From Myxococcota bacterium (lineage in GTDB: Bacteria > Myxococcota_A > UBA796 > UBA2385), in the NCBI GenBank assembly GCA_023150805.1, contig JAKLKF010000054.1, positions 1 through 48,455 on the forward strand: a DNA stretch of 48,455 bases, read 5' to 3'. The notes beneath the pieces were generated by a model. That model saw only the letters and a program-made list of their open reading frames with translations. It searched no databases and was not told the DNA's origin. The first letter of the stretch is position 1, and each line of letters opens with the position of its first letter. Both the position numbers and the translations under genes were made by a program. Shown piece by piece: positions 27,191-37,646 of this stretch.

Positions 27191-29176
27191 GTGCACCTGC
27201 TCCTGCTGGCCAGCCTGTGCGGTCCCGCGGCGGCCCTGGACCCCCTCGACGCCCAGGCGATCCTGCTGATCGAGGCGCAGCGCCTGCCTCCCGTCGCCCT
27301 GGGCAGCTACCTGGAGCACCCCGACCCGGCGACCCGCGCCCGGGCCGCCCGCGCCCTCGGCCGCCTGCGCGACGGCGGCGCCATCGCGGGCCTGCGGCGC
27401 CTGGCCGAGGACCCCTCCGTCGCCGTGCGGCGGGAGGTGGCCTTCGCGCTGGGGCAGACCCCGGGGGCCACCCCGGTCCTCGTCACGCGGCTGGCCCAGG
27501 AGACCGACCCCGAGACCCGCGCCCTGCTGGTGGAGGGCCTGGGCAAGACGGGGGATGGGCAGGTCGTGCCCATGCTGCTCGACGCCCTGGGCACCCAGGC
27601 CACCGGCCTGGCGCCGCCGCCGGAGGTGTCCGCCGCGGCGCGGGCGCTCGGGCGCCTGTCGATGCGCGAGGTGCCCGAGGCGCGCACCCCGCTGGTCGTC
27701 GAGCGCCTGCTGCGCCAGCTCCACCGCCTGGACCGCGGCACGCGGAAGGACGCCGCCTACGCGCTCAGCCGGCTGGACCTCGGCACGCTGCAGCCCCCGA
27801 CGCGCGACCGCCTGCTCGCGGCGGCGCTCGACGACTGGGACCCGGTGGTGCGGGCCTTCCTGCTGCGGGCCGCCGGTCGCCTGGACCTCTCGCCGGCCGA
27901 GGCCGACCGGCTGCTCGGCGCGGCCTGCCGGGACGCGGCCCCCGGGGTCCGCATCGCCGCGGCGCGCGCCGCCGCGCACCAGCGGTGGGCCGGCGTGACC
28001 ACGCTGCTGGAGGACGAGGACCGCAGCGTGCGGCGCGAGGCCATCACCGCGGTCGGCGGCCTGGACAGCGTCGAGCCCGCCAGCCTGCTCCTGCCGATCG
28101 TCGAGGCGGGGGCGACCCTGGAGGCCGCCGAGGACTTCGCCGCGACGGGTGACCCGGCGCTCATGGAGGCCGCCACCGCGATCCGGGCCCTGGCGGCGCG
28201 GGGCCGGCTGCCCGACGTCGACCGCTACCTGGCCCTGCCGATGCCGACCGCCGTGCGCGCCGCCGCGGTGCGCGCGGTGACCAGCCCGACCCGCCTGGCC
28301 GACCTGGCCGGCAAGGACGCCGAGGCGCCGGTGCGCACCGAGGCCGCCGCGCGCCTGGTCGAGCTGTCTCCCGATCCGGCCCTGCTCCTGCCCCTGCTGG
28401 ACGCCTTCGACCCGGTGGTCGCCTCCATCGTCGCCGACCACCTCGCCCAGCACCCGGCGGCCCGGATGGAGCCGCTGCTGGCCCAGGCCCTCGTCGAGAC
28501 CGAGGCGCCCGACCTGCTCCGGGCGGCGGCCGACGCCCTCTCCGCCCGCTACGCCGGCCACCCCAACCCGCCGATCCGCAAGCACCCCGGCCTGGTCGAG
28601 GCCTTGTCGCGGCTGGACGCCCACCCCGACGGCGCCGTGCGCGCCTCGGGCCGCAAGCTGCGCGCCGCGCTGGGCCTGCCCGCCGCCGCGATCCTCCACC
28701 CCCCCATGACCGCGCCCCTGGACGAGGTCGCGCGCATCCAGGGTGCGCGCATCCTGACCAACCGCGGCGAGGTGCGCATCGACCTGCTGCCCGACCAGGC
28801 GCCGCTGACCGTGTGGAACTTCGCCTGGCTGGCGGACCGCGACTTCTTCGACAACCTGACGCTGCACCGCGTGGTCCCCGACTTCGTGGTCCAGGTCGGG
28901 GATCCCCGCGGCGACGGCTACGGCGGGCCGGGCTGGACCATCCCCGACGAGATCAACGCCGTGCGCTACGACGAGGGCGTCGTGGGCATGGCGCTGTCGG
29001 GCCCCGACACGGGCGGCAGCCAGTGGTTCGTGACCCTCTCGCCCCAGCCGCACCTGGACGGGGGCTACACCGCCTTCGGCCGGGTCACCCAGGGCCTGGG
29101 CCTGCTGCGCACCCTGCAGCCGGGCGACCTCGTCCTCGACGTGCGCATCGAGCGGAGCCCGCCACCCGAGGGCTGA
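27191..29176 (+). CDS. Exported HEAT-repeat protein with C-terminal cyclophilin-type peptidyl-prolyl isomerase
   Basis: 661 residues from GTG with GGAGG six bases before it. Signal peptide VHLLLLASLCGPAAA. Residues 20-500 are about twelve HEAT-like helical pairs ('AR.AAARALGRL.....L..LA.DP...VRREVAFALG'). Residues 510-661 are cyclophilin: RGEVRIDLLPDQAPLTVWNF, FFDNLTLHRVVPDFVVQVGDP and GGSQWFVTLSPQPHLDGGYTAFGRV, which keep the catalytic Arg and Phe/His positions. The cyclophilin should isomerise Xaa-Pro bonds in the periplasm, with the HEAT solenoid as a scaffold or client-binding part. The promoter looks sigma-54-dependent. Confidence 0.83.
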   Translation: MHLLLLASLCGPAAALDPLDAQAILLIEAQRLPPVALGSYLEHPDPATRARAARALGRLRDGGAIAGLRRLAEDPSVAVRREVAFALGQTPGATPVLVTRLAQETDPETRALLVEGLGKTGDGQVVPMLLDALGTQATGLAPPPEVSAAARALGRLSMREVPEARTPLVVERLLRQLHRLDRGTRKDAAYALSRLDLGTLQPPTRDRLLAAALDDWDPVVRAFLLRAAGRLDLSPAEADRLLGAACRDAAPGVRIAAARAAAHQRWAGVTTLLEDEDRSVRREAITAVGGLDSVEPASLLLPIVEAGATLEAAEDFAATGDPALMEAATAIRALAARGRLPDVDRYLALPMPTAVRAAAVRAVTSPTRLADLAGKDAEAPVRTEAAARLVELSPDPALLLPLLDAFDPVVASIVADHLAQHPAARMEPLLAQALVETEAPDLLRAAADALSARYAGHPNPPIRKHPGLVEALSRLDAHPDGAVRASGRKLRAALGLPAAAILHPPMTAPLDEVARIQGARILTNRGEVRIDLLPDQAPLTVWNFAWLADRDFFDNLTLHRVVPDFVVQVGDPRGDGYGGPGWTIPDEINAVRYDEGVVGMALSGPDTGGSQWFVTLSPQPHLDGGYTAFGRVTQGLGLLRTLQPGDLVLDVRIERSPPPEG

Positions 29177-29185
29177 GGGCCCACC

Positions 29186-29201
29186 CGCGCCGCCCGGCGC
29201 G
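29186..29201. terminator. Possible shared hairpin between convergent genes
   Basis: CGCGCC and GGCGCG pair as a 6-bp stem around a 4-base loop between the stops of the HEAT-cyclophilin gene and the convergent methyltransferase gene; no T run. Confidence 0.3.
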
Positions 29202-29203
29202 CC

Positions 29204-30253
29204 TCAGCGCCGGGTCCCCAGCGCCCGGAAGGTCTCGTTGTTGCGGACGCGCCGGCTGACGTGGATGTCGGCGTAGCCGGCCTCGGTCAGCCAGGACTCC
29301 AGCTCCTCGCCGCGGAACCAGTGCCGCACGGGGATCCGCAGGCGGTCGTAGACGTCGGCCACGACGACGTCGAAGGGCCACTGGTGGTGGTCGTGTACCG
29401 GCAGGTGGCTCACCACCTCCCGTGCCACCGGCACGCTGCCCAGGGCGCGGTAGGGCGTGTGGCTGAACAGGCGCAGGCCCCGCGCCAGCCAGCGGCTGAA
29501 GGACATCAGCTCGGCCGGCTCCAGGTTGGTGGTCAGCCCCCGCAGCGCGTTGCTCACGTGGCGCGTCAGGCCCTGCCGGGCGCCGTACACCCACAGGGCC
29601 AGGCGCCCGCCGGGGCGCACCAGCCGGCCCAGGCTGCCGAAGGCGGCGCGGGGCTGCTCCAGGTGGTGCAGCACGCCGAAGCAGTACACCAGGTCGAAGA
29701 CCTCCTCCCGCAGCGGCGGCCGCAGCAGGTCACCTTGGACCAGGTGCACCCGGGACAGCGCCGCGCTGTTGCGGGCGCAGGAGTCGATCGCGTCGACGCT
29801 GCTGTCCAGCGCCACCACCTCGGCGCCGTAGCGCGCGGCGTGCACCACGTGCCGGCCGAAGCCGCAGCCGGCGTCGAGCACCAGCCGGCCCAGGAAGTCG
29901 GCCGGCTGCAGGGGCTCGCTCAGGTCGCGGAAGTTCTCCTCCCAGGCGGGCTCCTGGCTGTCGATTTCGGTGAGCCGGTGCCCGCTCTCGGGACCCTCCT
30001 CCCCGCCGGGCGGCAGCATCCGGGGGATGCCGTCGCGGATCGGGTAGACGGCGCCGCAGCCGCCGCAGCGCAGCGAGCCCTCGACCACCACCTGCTCGCG
30101 CATGGCCCGCAGGTCGACGCCGGGCAGGTCCACCTCGTCGGGCGTGAACTGGCCGGCCAGGATGGGCTCGCTGCGGGTCTTCGTCGTGCGCAGCTCCAGG
30201 TCGACGCCGCGGCACGCGGGGCAGGCCAGCCAAGAGAGCATGCGGTACTTCAC
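29204..30253 (-). CDS. SAM-dependent methyltransferase with N-terminal Trm112-like zinc ribbon
   Basis: 349 residues from GTG with a GGAGA site. Residues 9-80 are a Trm112p-like ribbon (LACPACRG at 9-16 and RCGGCGAVYPIRDGIPRML near 62-80), with two CxxC pairs. The methyltransferase core follows: VLDAGCGFGRHV (motif I), VVALDSSVDAID, VHLVQGDLL and FDLVYCFGVLHHLEQP, then RPGGRLALWVYG. Such proteins often sit in glycan or natural-product loci; the substrate here cannot be told. The gene is followed closely by the convergent HEAT-cyclophilin gene and is divergent from korA across a 215-bp gap. Confidence 0.85.
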   Translation of the reverse strand: MKYRMLSWLACPACRGVDLELRTTKTRSEPILAGQFTPDEVDLPGVDLRAMREQVVVEGSLRCGGCGAVYPIRDGIPRMLPPGGEEGPESGHRLTEIDSQEPAWEENFRDLSEPLQPADFLGRLVLDAGCGFGRHVVHAARYGAEVVALDSSVDAIDSCARNSAALSRVHLVQGDLLRPPLREEVFDLVYCFGVLHHLEQPRAAFGSLGRLVRPGGRLALWVYGARQGLTRHVSNALRGLTTNLEPAELMSFSRWLARGLRLFSHTPYRALGSVPVAREVVSHLPVHDHHQWPFDVVVADVYDRLRIPVRHWFRGEELESWLTEAGYADIHVSRRVRNNETFRALGTRR

Positions 30254-30468
30254 GAGGTCTCCGGGAGCGGGCCGAGCGGCGGGGCGACTCTAACCCCGCG
30301 GGCGAGGGACTTGCGCCGCGCGCGCCGACGAGCGGCCCGTCCGGGCCCACCCGCCCCGGTCCTGCCCCCTTCCGCGGGGGCGCCCATCATGCTAAAGCCC
30401 CGCCCCGCGGCCCGCCCGGCCCACGCGCCCCCCCTCCCGCCGGCGCGCCCCTCCCCCAGGAGCCCTCG

Positions 30469-32322
<1,854 letters not shown>

Positions 32323-32388
32323 GCCGCCCCCCCCCTGGCCGCCACCTCCCCTCGCCCCCCGCAGGGCGCCACCGCCCCCGAGGATCCG

Positions 32389-33414
32389 ATGTCCAGCGTC
32401 GAAGACACGCCCGCGTACACCAAGAAGGACTTCATGTCCGACCAGACGATCAAGTGGTGTCCCGGGTGCGGCGACTACTCGATCCTGTCCCAGGTCCAGA
32501 CGGTCTTCGCCGAGCTGGGCATCCCCCGCCACAAGTTCGCCATCGTCAGCGGGATCGGCTGCTCCAGCCGCTTCCCCTACTACATGAGCACCTACGGCTT
32601 CCACTCGATCCACGGCCGCGCCCCGACCGTGGCGACGGGGCTGAAGCTGGCCAACCCCGACCTGTCGGTGTGGGTGGTGACCGGCGACGGCGACGCGCTC
32701 TCCATCGGCGGCAACCACTTCATCCACCTGCTGCGCCGCAACGTCGACCTGCAGGTGCTGATGTTCAACAACCGCATCTACGGCCTGACCAAGGGCCAGT
32801 ACTCGCCGACGTCCGAGTCGGGCAAGCGCACCAAGTCCAGCCCCATGGGCTCGGTCGACCGCCCCTTCAACCCCTGCGGCGTGGCCCTGGGCGCCGACGC
32901 CACCTTCGTCGCCCGCACGGTGGACATCTTCGTCAAGGAGCAGCGCGACGTGCTGCTGGCCGCCCACCAGCACAAGGGCAGCTCCTTCGTCGAGATCTGG
33001 CAGAACTGCAGCATCTTCAACGACGGCGCCTTCAAGGACTGGACCGAGAAGAAGGCCCGCGAGGAGCGGATCCTCTTCGTCCAGCACGGCCAGCCGCTGA
33101 TCTACGGCGCCAAGGACGCGCAGAAGGGCCTGGTGCTGCAGCCGAACCTGACCCTGAAGGTCATCGACGTGCTCACCCCCGAGGACCGCGCCCGGGTGCT
33201 CGTGCACGACGAGACCAACCTGGTGATGGCCACGCTGCTGGCCCGCATGGGCGACGAGACGATGCCGACCGCGATGGGCGTGCTCTACCGCGTGGCCCAC
33301 CCGGTCTACGAGGAGGGGGTGCACGCCCAGATCGAGGCCGCCCGCAGCAAGCCCGGCGCCGCCGACCTGAAGAAGGCGGTCTACGGCGGCAACACGTGGA
33401 AGGTCGAGGGGTGA
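32389..33414 (+). CDS. korB: KorB, 2-oxoacid:ferredoxin oxidoreductase beta subunit
   Basis: 341 residues. WCPGCGDYSIL supplies the Cys pair of the Fe-S site, GIGCSSRFPYYMSTYGFHSIHGRA and TGDGDALSIGGNHFIH the thiamine diphosphate/Mg site, and QYSPTSESGKRTKSSPMG the family signature. It completes the korAB pair, without separate gamma or delta genes. Its stop overlaps the GTG of the HAD phosphatase. Confidence 0.93.
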   Translation: MSSVEDTPAYTKKDFMSDQTIKWCPGCGDYSILSQVQTVFAELGIPRHKFAIVSGIGCSSRFPYYMSTYGFHSIHGRAPTVATGLKLANPDLSVWVVTGDGDALSIGGNHFIHLLRRNVDLQVLMFNNRIYGLTKGQYSPTSESGKRTKSSPMGSVDRPFNPCGVALGADATFVARTVDIFVKEQRDVLLAAHQHKGSSFVEIWQNCSIFNDGAFKDWTEKKAREERILFVQHGQPLIYGAKDAQKGLVLQPNLTLKVIDVLTPEDRARVLVHDETNLVMATLLARMGDETMPTAMGVLYRVAHPVYEEGVHAQIEAARSKPGAADLKKAVYGGNTWKVEG

Positions 33415-34211
33415 GCACGCCGCCGCGGCCGGTGGCCACGCTGCCGCCCGGGCCGCGCCTGCAGGGCGTGCTCTGCGACATCGACGACACGCTGACCCAC
33501 CACGGCCGGCTCGTCCCCGAGGCCCTGCTGGCCCTGGAGCGCCTGCAAGCCGCCGGGCTGCGCGTGGTGCCGGTCACCGGGCGGCCCGCCGGCTGGGTGG
33601 ACCACATCGCGCGCATGTGGCCCGTCGACGGCGTGGTCGGCGAGAACGGCGGCCTGTGGTTCTGGCACGACGGACAGACCGGCCGCCTGGTGCGGCGCTT
33701 CCTGCAGCCGCCGGCCGAGCGTGAACAGAACCGCGCGCGGCTGGACGCCGCCGCCGCCGACATCCTGGCGTCCGTGCCCGGCACCGCCCTGGCCAGCGAC
33801 CAGCCCTACCGCGAGCTGGACCTGGCCATCGACTTCTGCGAGGACGTGCCCCCCCTGCCCGACGCCGACGTCGATCGCATCGTCGCCGCCTTCCAGGCGC
33901 ACGGCGCCACCTGCAAGGTCAGCAGCATCCACGTCAACGGCTGGTTCGGTGCCTTCGACAAGCTCACGGGGATCCGCCGCCTGCACCAGGACCGCTGGGG
34001 CCAGCCCATCGACCCGGCCCGCTGGGCCTTCCTGGGCGACAGCGCCAACGACGAGCCGATGTTCGCCGCCTTCCCCCTCTCCATCGGCGTCGCCAACGTC
34101 GCGCGCTTCCTGCCGCGGATGACGGCCTGGCCGGCCTGGATCACCCAGGCCGAGGGGGGGCACGGCTTCGTCGAGGCGGTGGCTGTGCTGCTGGAGCGGC
34201 GGGGGGACTAG
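33411..34211 (+). CDS. HAD superfamily hydrolase, class IIB (sugar-phosphatase type)
   Basis: 266 residues from a GTG overlapping the korB stop. HAD motif I is CDIDDTLTHHG (nucleophile Asp), motif II VPVTGRPAGW (Thr), motif III the lysine region FDKLTGIRRL, and motif IV FLGDSANDEPMF. The insert between motifs II and III is the IIB cap. Related proteins remove phosphate from sugar phosphates or mannosyl-3-phosphoglycerate; the substrate here is unknown. Overlap with korB suggests co-expression, without a clear metabolic link. Confidence 0.85.
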   Translation: MSTPPRPVATLPPGPRLQGVLCDIDDTLTHHGRLVPEALLALERLQAAGLRVVPVTGRPAGWVDHIARMWPVDGVVGENGGLWFWHDGQTGRLVRRFLQPPAEREQNRARLDAAAADILASVPGTALASDQPYRELDLAIDFCEDVPPLPDADVDRIVAAFQAHGATCKVSSIHVNGWFGAFDKLTGIRRLHQDRWGQPIDPARWAFLGDSANDEPMFAAFPLSIGVANVARFLPRMTAWPAWITQAEGGHGFVEAVAVLLERRGD

Positions 34212-34252
34212 GCGCGCGCCGGCGCCGGGAGTGCCACCGCCCGCGAGGGGGC

Positions 34253-36073
34253 TCAGCCCGCGGAGCTCCCGTGCCGCCGACGGCCGACCGCGACCAGGGC
34301 CATGGCCCCGAGCCACAGGCCCAACCCGCCCCCGCCGGAGCCGCTCGCGCAGGCGCAGCCGCCGTCCTCGGTCGCTCTCGGGGGCCGCGCGTCGCCGCCG
34401 TCCCCGGAGTCGGACGGGTCCTCGCCCCCGTCGCCCTCGCCGCCCCCGTCGCCCCCGCCAGCCGCGTCGCTCCCGTCGCAGTCCTGGTCCACGCCGTCCT
34501 CCGGTGCGTCGACCGCGCCCGGGTACACGTCGGCGCGCGCGTCGTCACAGTCGCCCGCCGCGTCGACCCAGCCCTCCCCGCCGGCGCAGGCCGTGCGCGT
34601 GACGTCGGCGTCTCCGAAGCCGTCCCCGTCGGCGTCGGCGTACCAGGTGCACACCGTGCACAGTCGCTCGAAGCGCACGGCGTCCGCGCGCGCGGGCGCA
34701 CCCTCCGGCACCACCATCGTGACCCGCAAGACGCCGGTGGAGCTCACCACGTTCGTCGCCAGGTCCTGCCACGCGGCGGTCGCGTCCGACCAGCCCGAGG
34801 GCGCCGCCGCCTGGTCGACCGCCAGCTCGGTGTCGCGGTCCGCCGACAGCGTGAGGGGCACCGCGGTCGAGAGCGCCGGGTCGGTGCCCCAGGTGATGGA
34901 CACCCGGTACTCCCCGGGCTCGCCCGTGTGCGTCCACGCGGCCCGGTCGCCCGCGACCGAGGACTCCTGCTGGCGCCCGGCGACGCTCCGGCTGTCGGCC
35001 ACCTCCTGCCAGGCGCCCACGGCCTGGAACGCCCCGTAGGCCGGGGCGATGTCGTCGACGATGGTGATGCCGTCCCCGTCCACGGCGTGCCCGATCGCGG
35101 CCTCCAGGGCGAACCGGGAGATCTGGTGGGAGCTGTGGCTCTGGTCCAGGAAGACGGAGAAGGCGCCGGGGGCCAGCCCCTCGACCCGGGCGGCGACCTC
35201 GTCCTCGTAGTCCTGGTAGAGCGTGCCGGCGAAGCAGCAGGAGTCGTAGCGGTTGAGCACCTGCAGCTGGCGGCGGCCCGCCCCGATCGACCCGAGCACG
35301 TAGAGGTCGGGGTAGCCGATCACCTGGTAGAACTCGTAGCCATACTGCTCGGCGTCGCCGAGATCACGCGCGTGGGAGCGCAGGTAGATGGGCAGAGAGC
35401 CCGCCACGGGCACGCTGACCCGGATGCGTGGATCGAGCGCGGCCGCCAGCGTGGTCGTCCACCCGCCGCCGGAGATCCCGATCATGCCGATCTCGCGGGC
35501 CCCGAGGTCGTCCTGCGCGTAGTTCACGACCTCCGCGACGGGCTGCAGGAAGAACTGGAGGTACGAGGCCCCCTCGAAGGTGGCGCTGTACATCTCGCCG
35601 TGGCTGGCGTAGGGCCCGGTGCACTCCCCGTACAGGGGCATGCACATGGCCACGACCTGCCACCCCCGGCCCAGGAAGAAGTCCACCGCCTGCTGCCCAC
35701 CGTCGGCGGCGTAGGCCACCGAGTGGCCCTGGTGGAAGATCATCAGCTTCCCGTTGCTCTTCACGGGATGGAAGAGGTAGGCCACCGAGGTGAAGCCATG
35801 GGACAGCTCCATCGTGAGCCGGTCGACATGGTCCAGCCCGTCGAGCCCCGACATGGGGCTGTCGACGTGGGTCTCGACGACGGGCGTCCCCGTCGGGAGG
35901 GACGGCGCGCCGTAGATGAAGCGCAGGGCGTCGCTCCGGGCGCGGACGGCGTCCTCGATCGTGTGGATGTCGAGCTCGTCGTCGTCGTGGTAGGCGAACG
36001 ACGTCCAGGCCACGCTCTGGCAGGTACCCTCCCCGCAGGTGTCCTCGACCTCGGTGCAGTCCTGGCAGGTCAC
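34253..36073 (-). CDS. Sorted alpha/beta-hydrolase-like protein with calcium-binding repeats; N-terminus lost to an apparent frameshift
   Basis: 606 residues from a GTG inside a cysteine-rich region (CQDCTEVEDTCGEGTC). The central part (about 50-340) is an alpha/beta hydrolase: IFHQGHSVAYAADGG, IGMIGISGGGWTTT (nucleophile elbow GxSxG, Ser near 207) and FLDQSHSSHQ (probable His). A beta domain follows, then a MopE-type calcium segment (DADGDGFGDAD, CDDARADVYPGAVDAPEDGVDQDCDG), a Gly/Asp/Ser linker and the tail GCACA, hydrophobic, GRRRHG. The frame stays open 217 bp further upstream with typical Cys-rich text, but contains no start codon and no signal peptide there, although the tail requires export; see the adjoining entry. 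Confidence 0.75.
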   Translation of the reverse strand: MTCQDCTEVEDTCGEGTCQSVAWTSFAYHDDDELDIHTIEDAVRARSDALRFIYGAPSLPTGTPVVETHVDSPMSGLDGLDHVDRLTMELSHGFTSVAYLFHPVKSNGKLMIFHQGHSVAYAADGGQQAVDFFLGRGWQVVAMCMPLYGECTGPYASHGEMYSATFEGASYLQFFLQPVAEVVNYAQDDLGAREIGMIGISGGGWTTTLAAALDPRIRVSVPVAGSLPIYLRSHARDLGDAEQYGYEFYQVIGYPDLYVLGSIGAGRRQLQVLNRYDSCCFAGTLYQDYEDEVAARVEGLAPGAFSVFLDQSHSSHQISRFALEAAIGHAVDGDGITIVDDIAPAYGAFQAVGAWQEVADSRSVAGRQQESSVAGDRAAWTHTGEPGEYRVSITWGTDPALSTAVPLTLSADRDTELAVDQAAAPSGWSDATAAWQDLATNVVSSTGVLRVTMVVPEGAPARADAVRFERLCTVCTWYADADGDGFGDADVTRTACAGGEGWVDAAGDCDDARADVYPGAVDAPEDGVDQDCDGSDAAGGGDGGGEGDGGEDPSDSGDGGDARPPRATEDGGCACASGSGGGGLGLWLGAMALVAVGRRRHGSSAG

Positions 36074-36263
36074 GCCGACCCCACACGCCTCGTCCGACGT
36101 GCCATCCAGGCAGCTGCCGTCGTCCGTACAACATCCGGCGCACTCCGAAGGGCACGAGATGTCCGCGGTGACCGCGCCCGTGTCGGCGCCGCCCTCGTCC
36201 GGGCAGGTCAGGGGCTCGCTCGCGCGCGCGGGGGCCGAGGAAGGAGAGCAGGAGCACCAGCAT
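36074..36263 (-). other. Probable true N-terminus of the sorted hydrolase, split by a frameshift
   Basis: On the minus strand an ATG at 36261-36263 opens MLVLLLSFLG, a short signal-peptide core. In that frame the sequence then degenerates. In the hydrolase frame the same DNA reads RASEPLTCPDEGG...CPSECAGCC...GSCLDGTSDEACG, a Cys-rich motif common in myxobacterial surface proteins. Removing one base in the G run at 36230-36234 (C run on the coding strand) would join the two as MLVLLLSFLGPARA-SEPLTC with an AxA cleavage site. Either a sequencing or assembly error, a slippery site, or a real inactivating mutation. Confidence 0.55.
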
Positions 36264-36289
36264 GGCAGGTCCCGGGGAGGAGCACACGC

Positions 36290-36709
36290 TCAGGGCGTGC
36301 CGAGCAGCTCGACCTCCACCTCGGCCGTGTAGCAGGTCGGCGGGCACTCCTCGCCGTTGGGCTGGTGCACCGCCCAGTCCGGGGTGACGGTCCCGTCACC
36401 GGCGTAGCCGCCCCCTCCCCCGCCCGAGTCGCGGCCGTCCGAGGACAGGCTCCACTGCACCTCGCCGCCGCCCAGCTCGTCGGCGATGGTGAGCACCAGG
36501 CGGTCCCCCTCGCAGGAGACGGCCGGGTCGCTCTTGCCCTCGCAGTCGACGACGAAGCCCTGGCCGCCGACGGTCACCAGGCCCGAGACCTCCGAGACGT
36601 CGTCGGGGCCGACCACCACCAGCACCAGCTCGCTCTGGCAGCCGACCTGGGTGCAGGCCAGGGGCTCCTCGTCGCAGGCGAGGAGCAGGGTGGACAGCAG
36701 GATCAGCAT
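36290..36709 (-). CDS. Hypothetical lipoprotein
   Basis: 139 residues. MLILLSTLLLAC gives a lipobox with Cys at residue 12, then an acidic beta-rich domain with six further cysteines (CTQVGC, CEGK, SCEGD, ECPPTC), likely disulfide-bonded outside the cytoplasm. A GAGGTG site precedes the ATG. It ends 27 bp before the signal-peptide ATG of the sorted hydrolase, so they are probably co-transcribed. No family recognised. Confidence 0.7.
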   Translation of the reverse strand: MLILLSTLLLACDEEPLACTQVGCQSELVLVVVGPDDVSEVSGLVTVGGQGFVVDCEGKSDPAVSCEGDRLVLTIADELGGGEVQWSLSSDGRDSGGGGGGYAGDGTVTPDWAVHQPNGEECPPTCYTAEVEVELLGTP

Positions 36710-36734
36710 GGCGACACCTCGGCGGGATTGCCCC

Positions 36735-37646
36735 CTACACTACGTGGGGGACCGCCCCGCCCGCCACGAAGGCCGCGACCGCCTGGACCAGCCCTTCGCG
36801 CACCGTCCGGGACAGGTCGCGGTGGAAGCCGGCGGCATGGGGCAGCAGGACCAGGCCGGGGCGACCCTGCACCGCGGCCATGCGCGGCCAGGGCTCCTGG
36901 GGGAAGACGTCCAGGCCCAGGAAGGACAGCCGCCCGTCGTCCAGGGCGGCCAGGGCGGCGTCGACGTCGAGCACGTCGCCGCGGGCGGTGTTCACCAGCA
37001 CCAGGCCCCGCGCCCGCTCCAGCAGGGCGGCGTCGACCAGGCCGTGGCTGGTGGCGCTGAGCGAGCAGTGCAGGCTGAGCACCTGGCAGCCCTCGACCAG
37101 CTCGGCCGGGCTGGCGGCCCGCACGCCCGCGGGCAGGCCGGCGGGATCGTGGCCCCAGACCTCGGCGCCCAGCAGGGAGCAGACCTCGGCCATGCGCCGG
37201 CCGATGACGCCCAGGCCCAGCAGCCCCACCCGCGCCCCCGCCAGGTTGGCCATGCCCAGCGCCGGCAGCTCCTTGCGCGCCCACGCGCCCGCCGCCGCCC
37301 GCGCCTGGAGGGTCCCCAGGCGGTGCAGACCCGCCAGGACCAGGGCCAGGGACACCTCGACCACGGCGTCGCGGCGCACCATGGGCAGGCGGGCCAGCAG
37401 CATGTCCCGCGCCCGCAGCGCCTCCCGGTCGACGTGGTCGTGGCCGCTGGTCGTGGTCAGCACCAGCCGGGCCGAGGGGTGGGCGTCGAGCAGGGCCGCG
37501 TCGATGCGCAGGTTGCTGGTCGTGACCAGGATCTCGGCGTCCTGGCCGTCGGGCACCACCTGCACGTGCGCCGCCAGCGCCTCGCGCTCGGCCCGCCGGT
37601 CGGCCTGGGTCTCGTAGGGGCTCCAGACCAGGCGCGACAGGCGCAT
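36735..37646 (-). CDS. D-isomer-specific 2-hydroxyacid dehydrogenase
   Basis: 303 residues. The NAD Rossmann loop VGLLGLGVIGRRM (near 141) is followed by SLHCSLSATSHGLVD, NTARGDVLDVDAL (catalytic Arg), GLDVFPQEPWP (Glu position of the family) and LLPHAAGFH (catalytic His). It reduces 2-ketoacids or oxidises D-2-hydroxyacids. The substrate is not clear; phosphoglycerate dehydrogenase is unlikely because no ACT/ASB domain is present. The ATG overlaps the stop of the upstream PfkB gene. Confidence 0.88.
   Translation of the reverse strand: MRLSRLVWSPYETQADRRAEREALAAHVQVVPDGQDAEILVTTSNLRIDAALLDAHPSARLVLTTTSGHDHVDREALRARDMLLARLPMVRRDAVVEVSLALVLAGLHRLGTLQARAAAGAWARKELPALGMANLAGARVGLLGLGVIGRRMAEVCSLLGAEVWGHDPAGLPAGVRAASPAELVEGCQVLSLHCSLSATSHGLVDAALLERARGLVLVNTARGDVLDVDAALAALDDGRLSFLGLDVFPQEPWPRMAAVQGRPGLVLLPHAAGFHRDLSRTVREGLVQAVAAFVAGGAVPHVV

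Noticed and set aside
30254..30468. A promoter around GCTAAA (30392-30397) for korA
   Set aside because: No acceptable -35 box at 16-18 bp; not strong enough to list.
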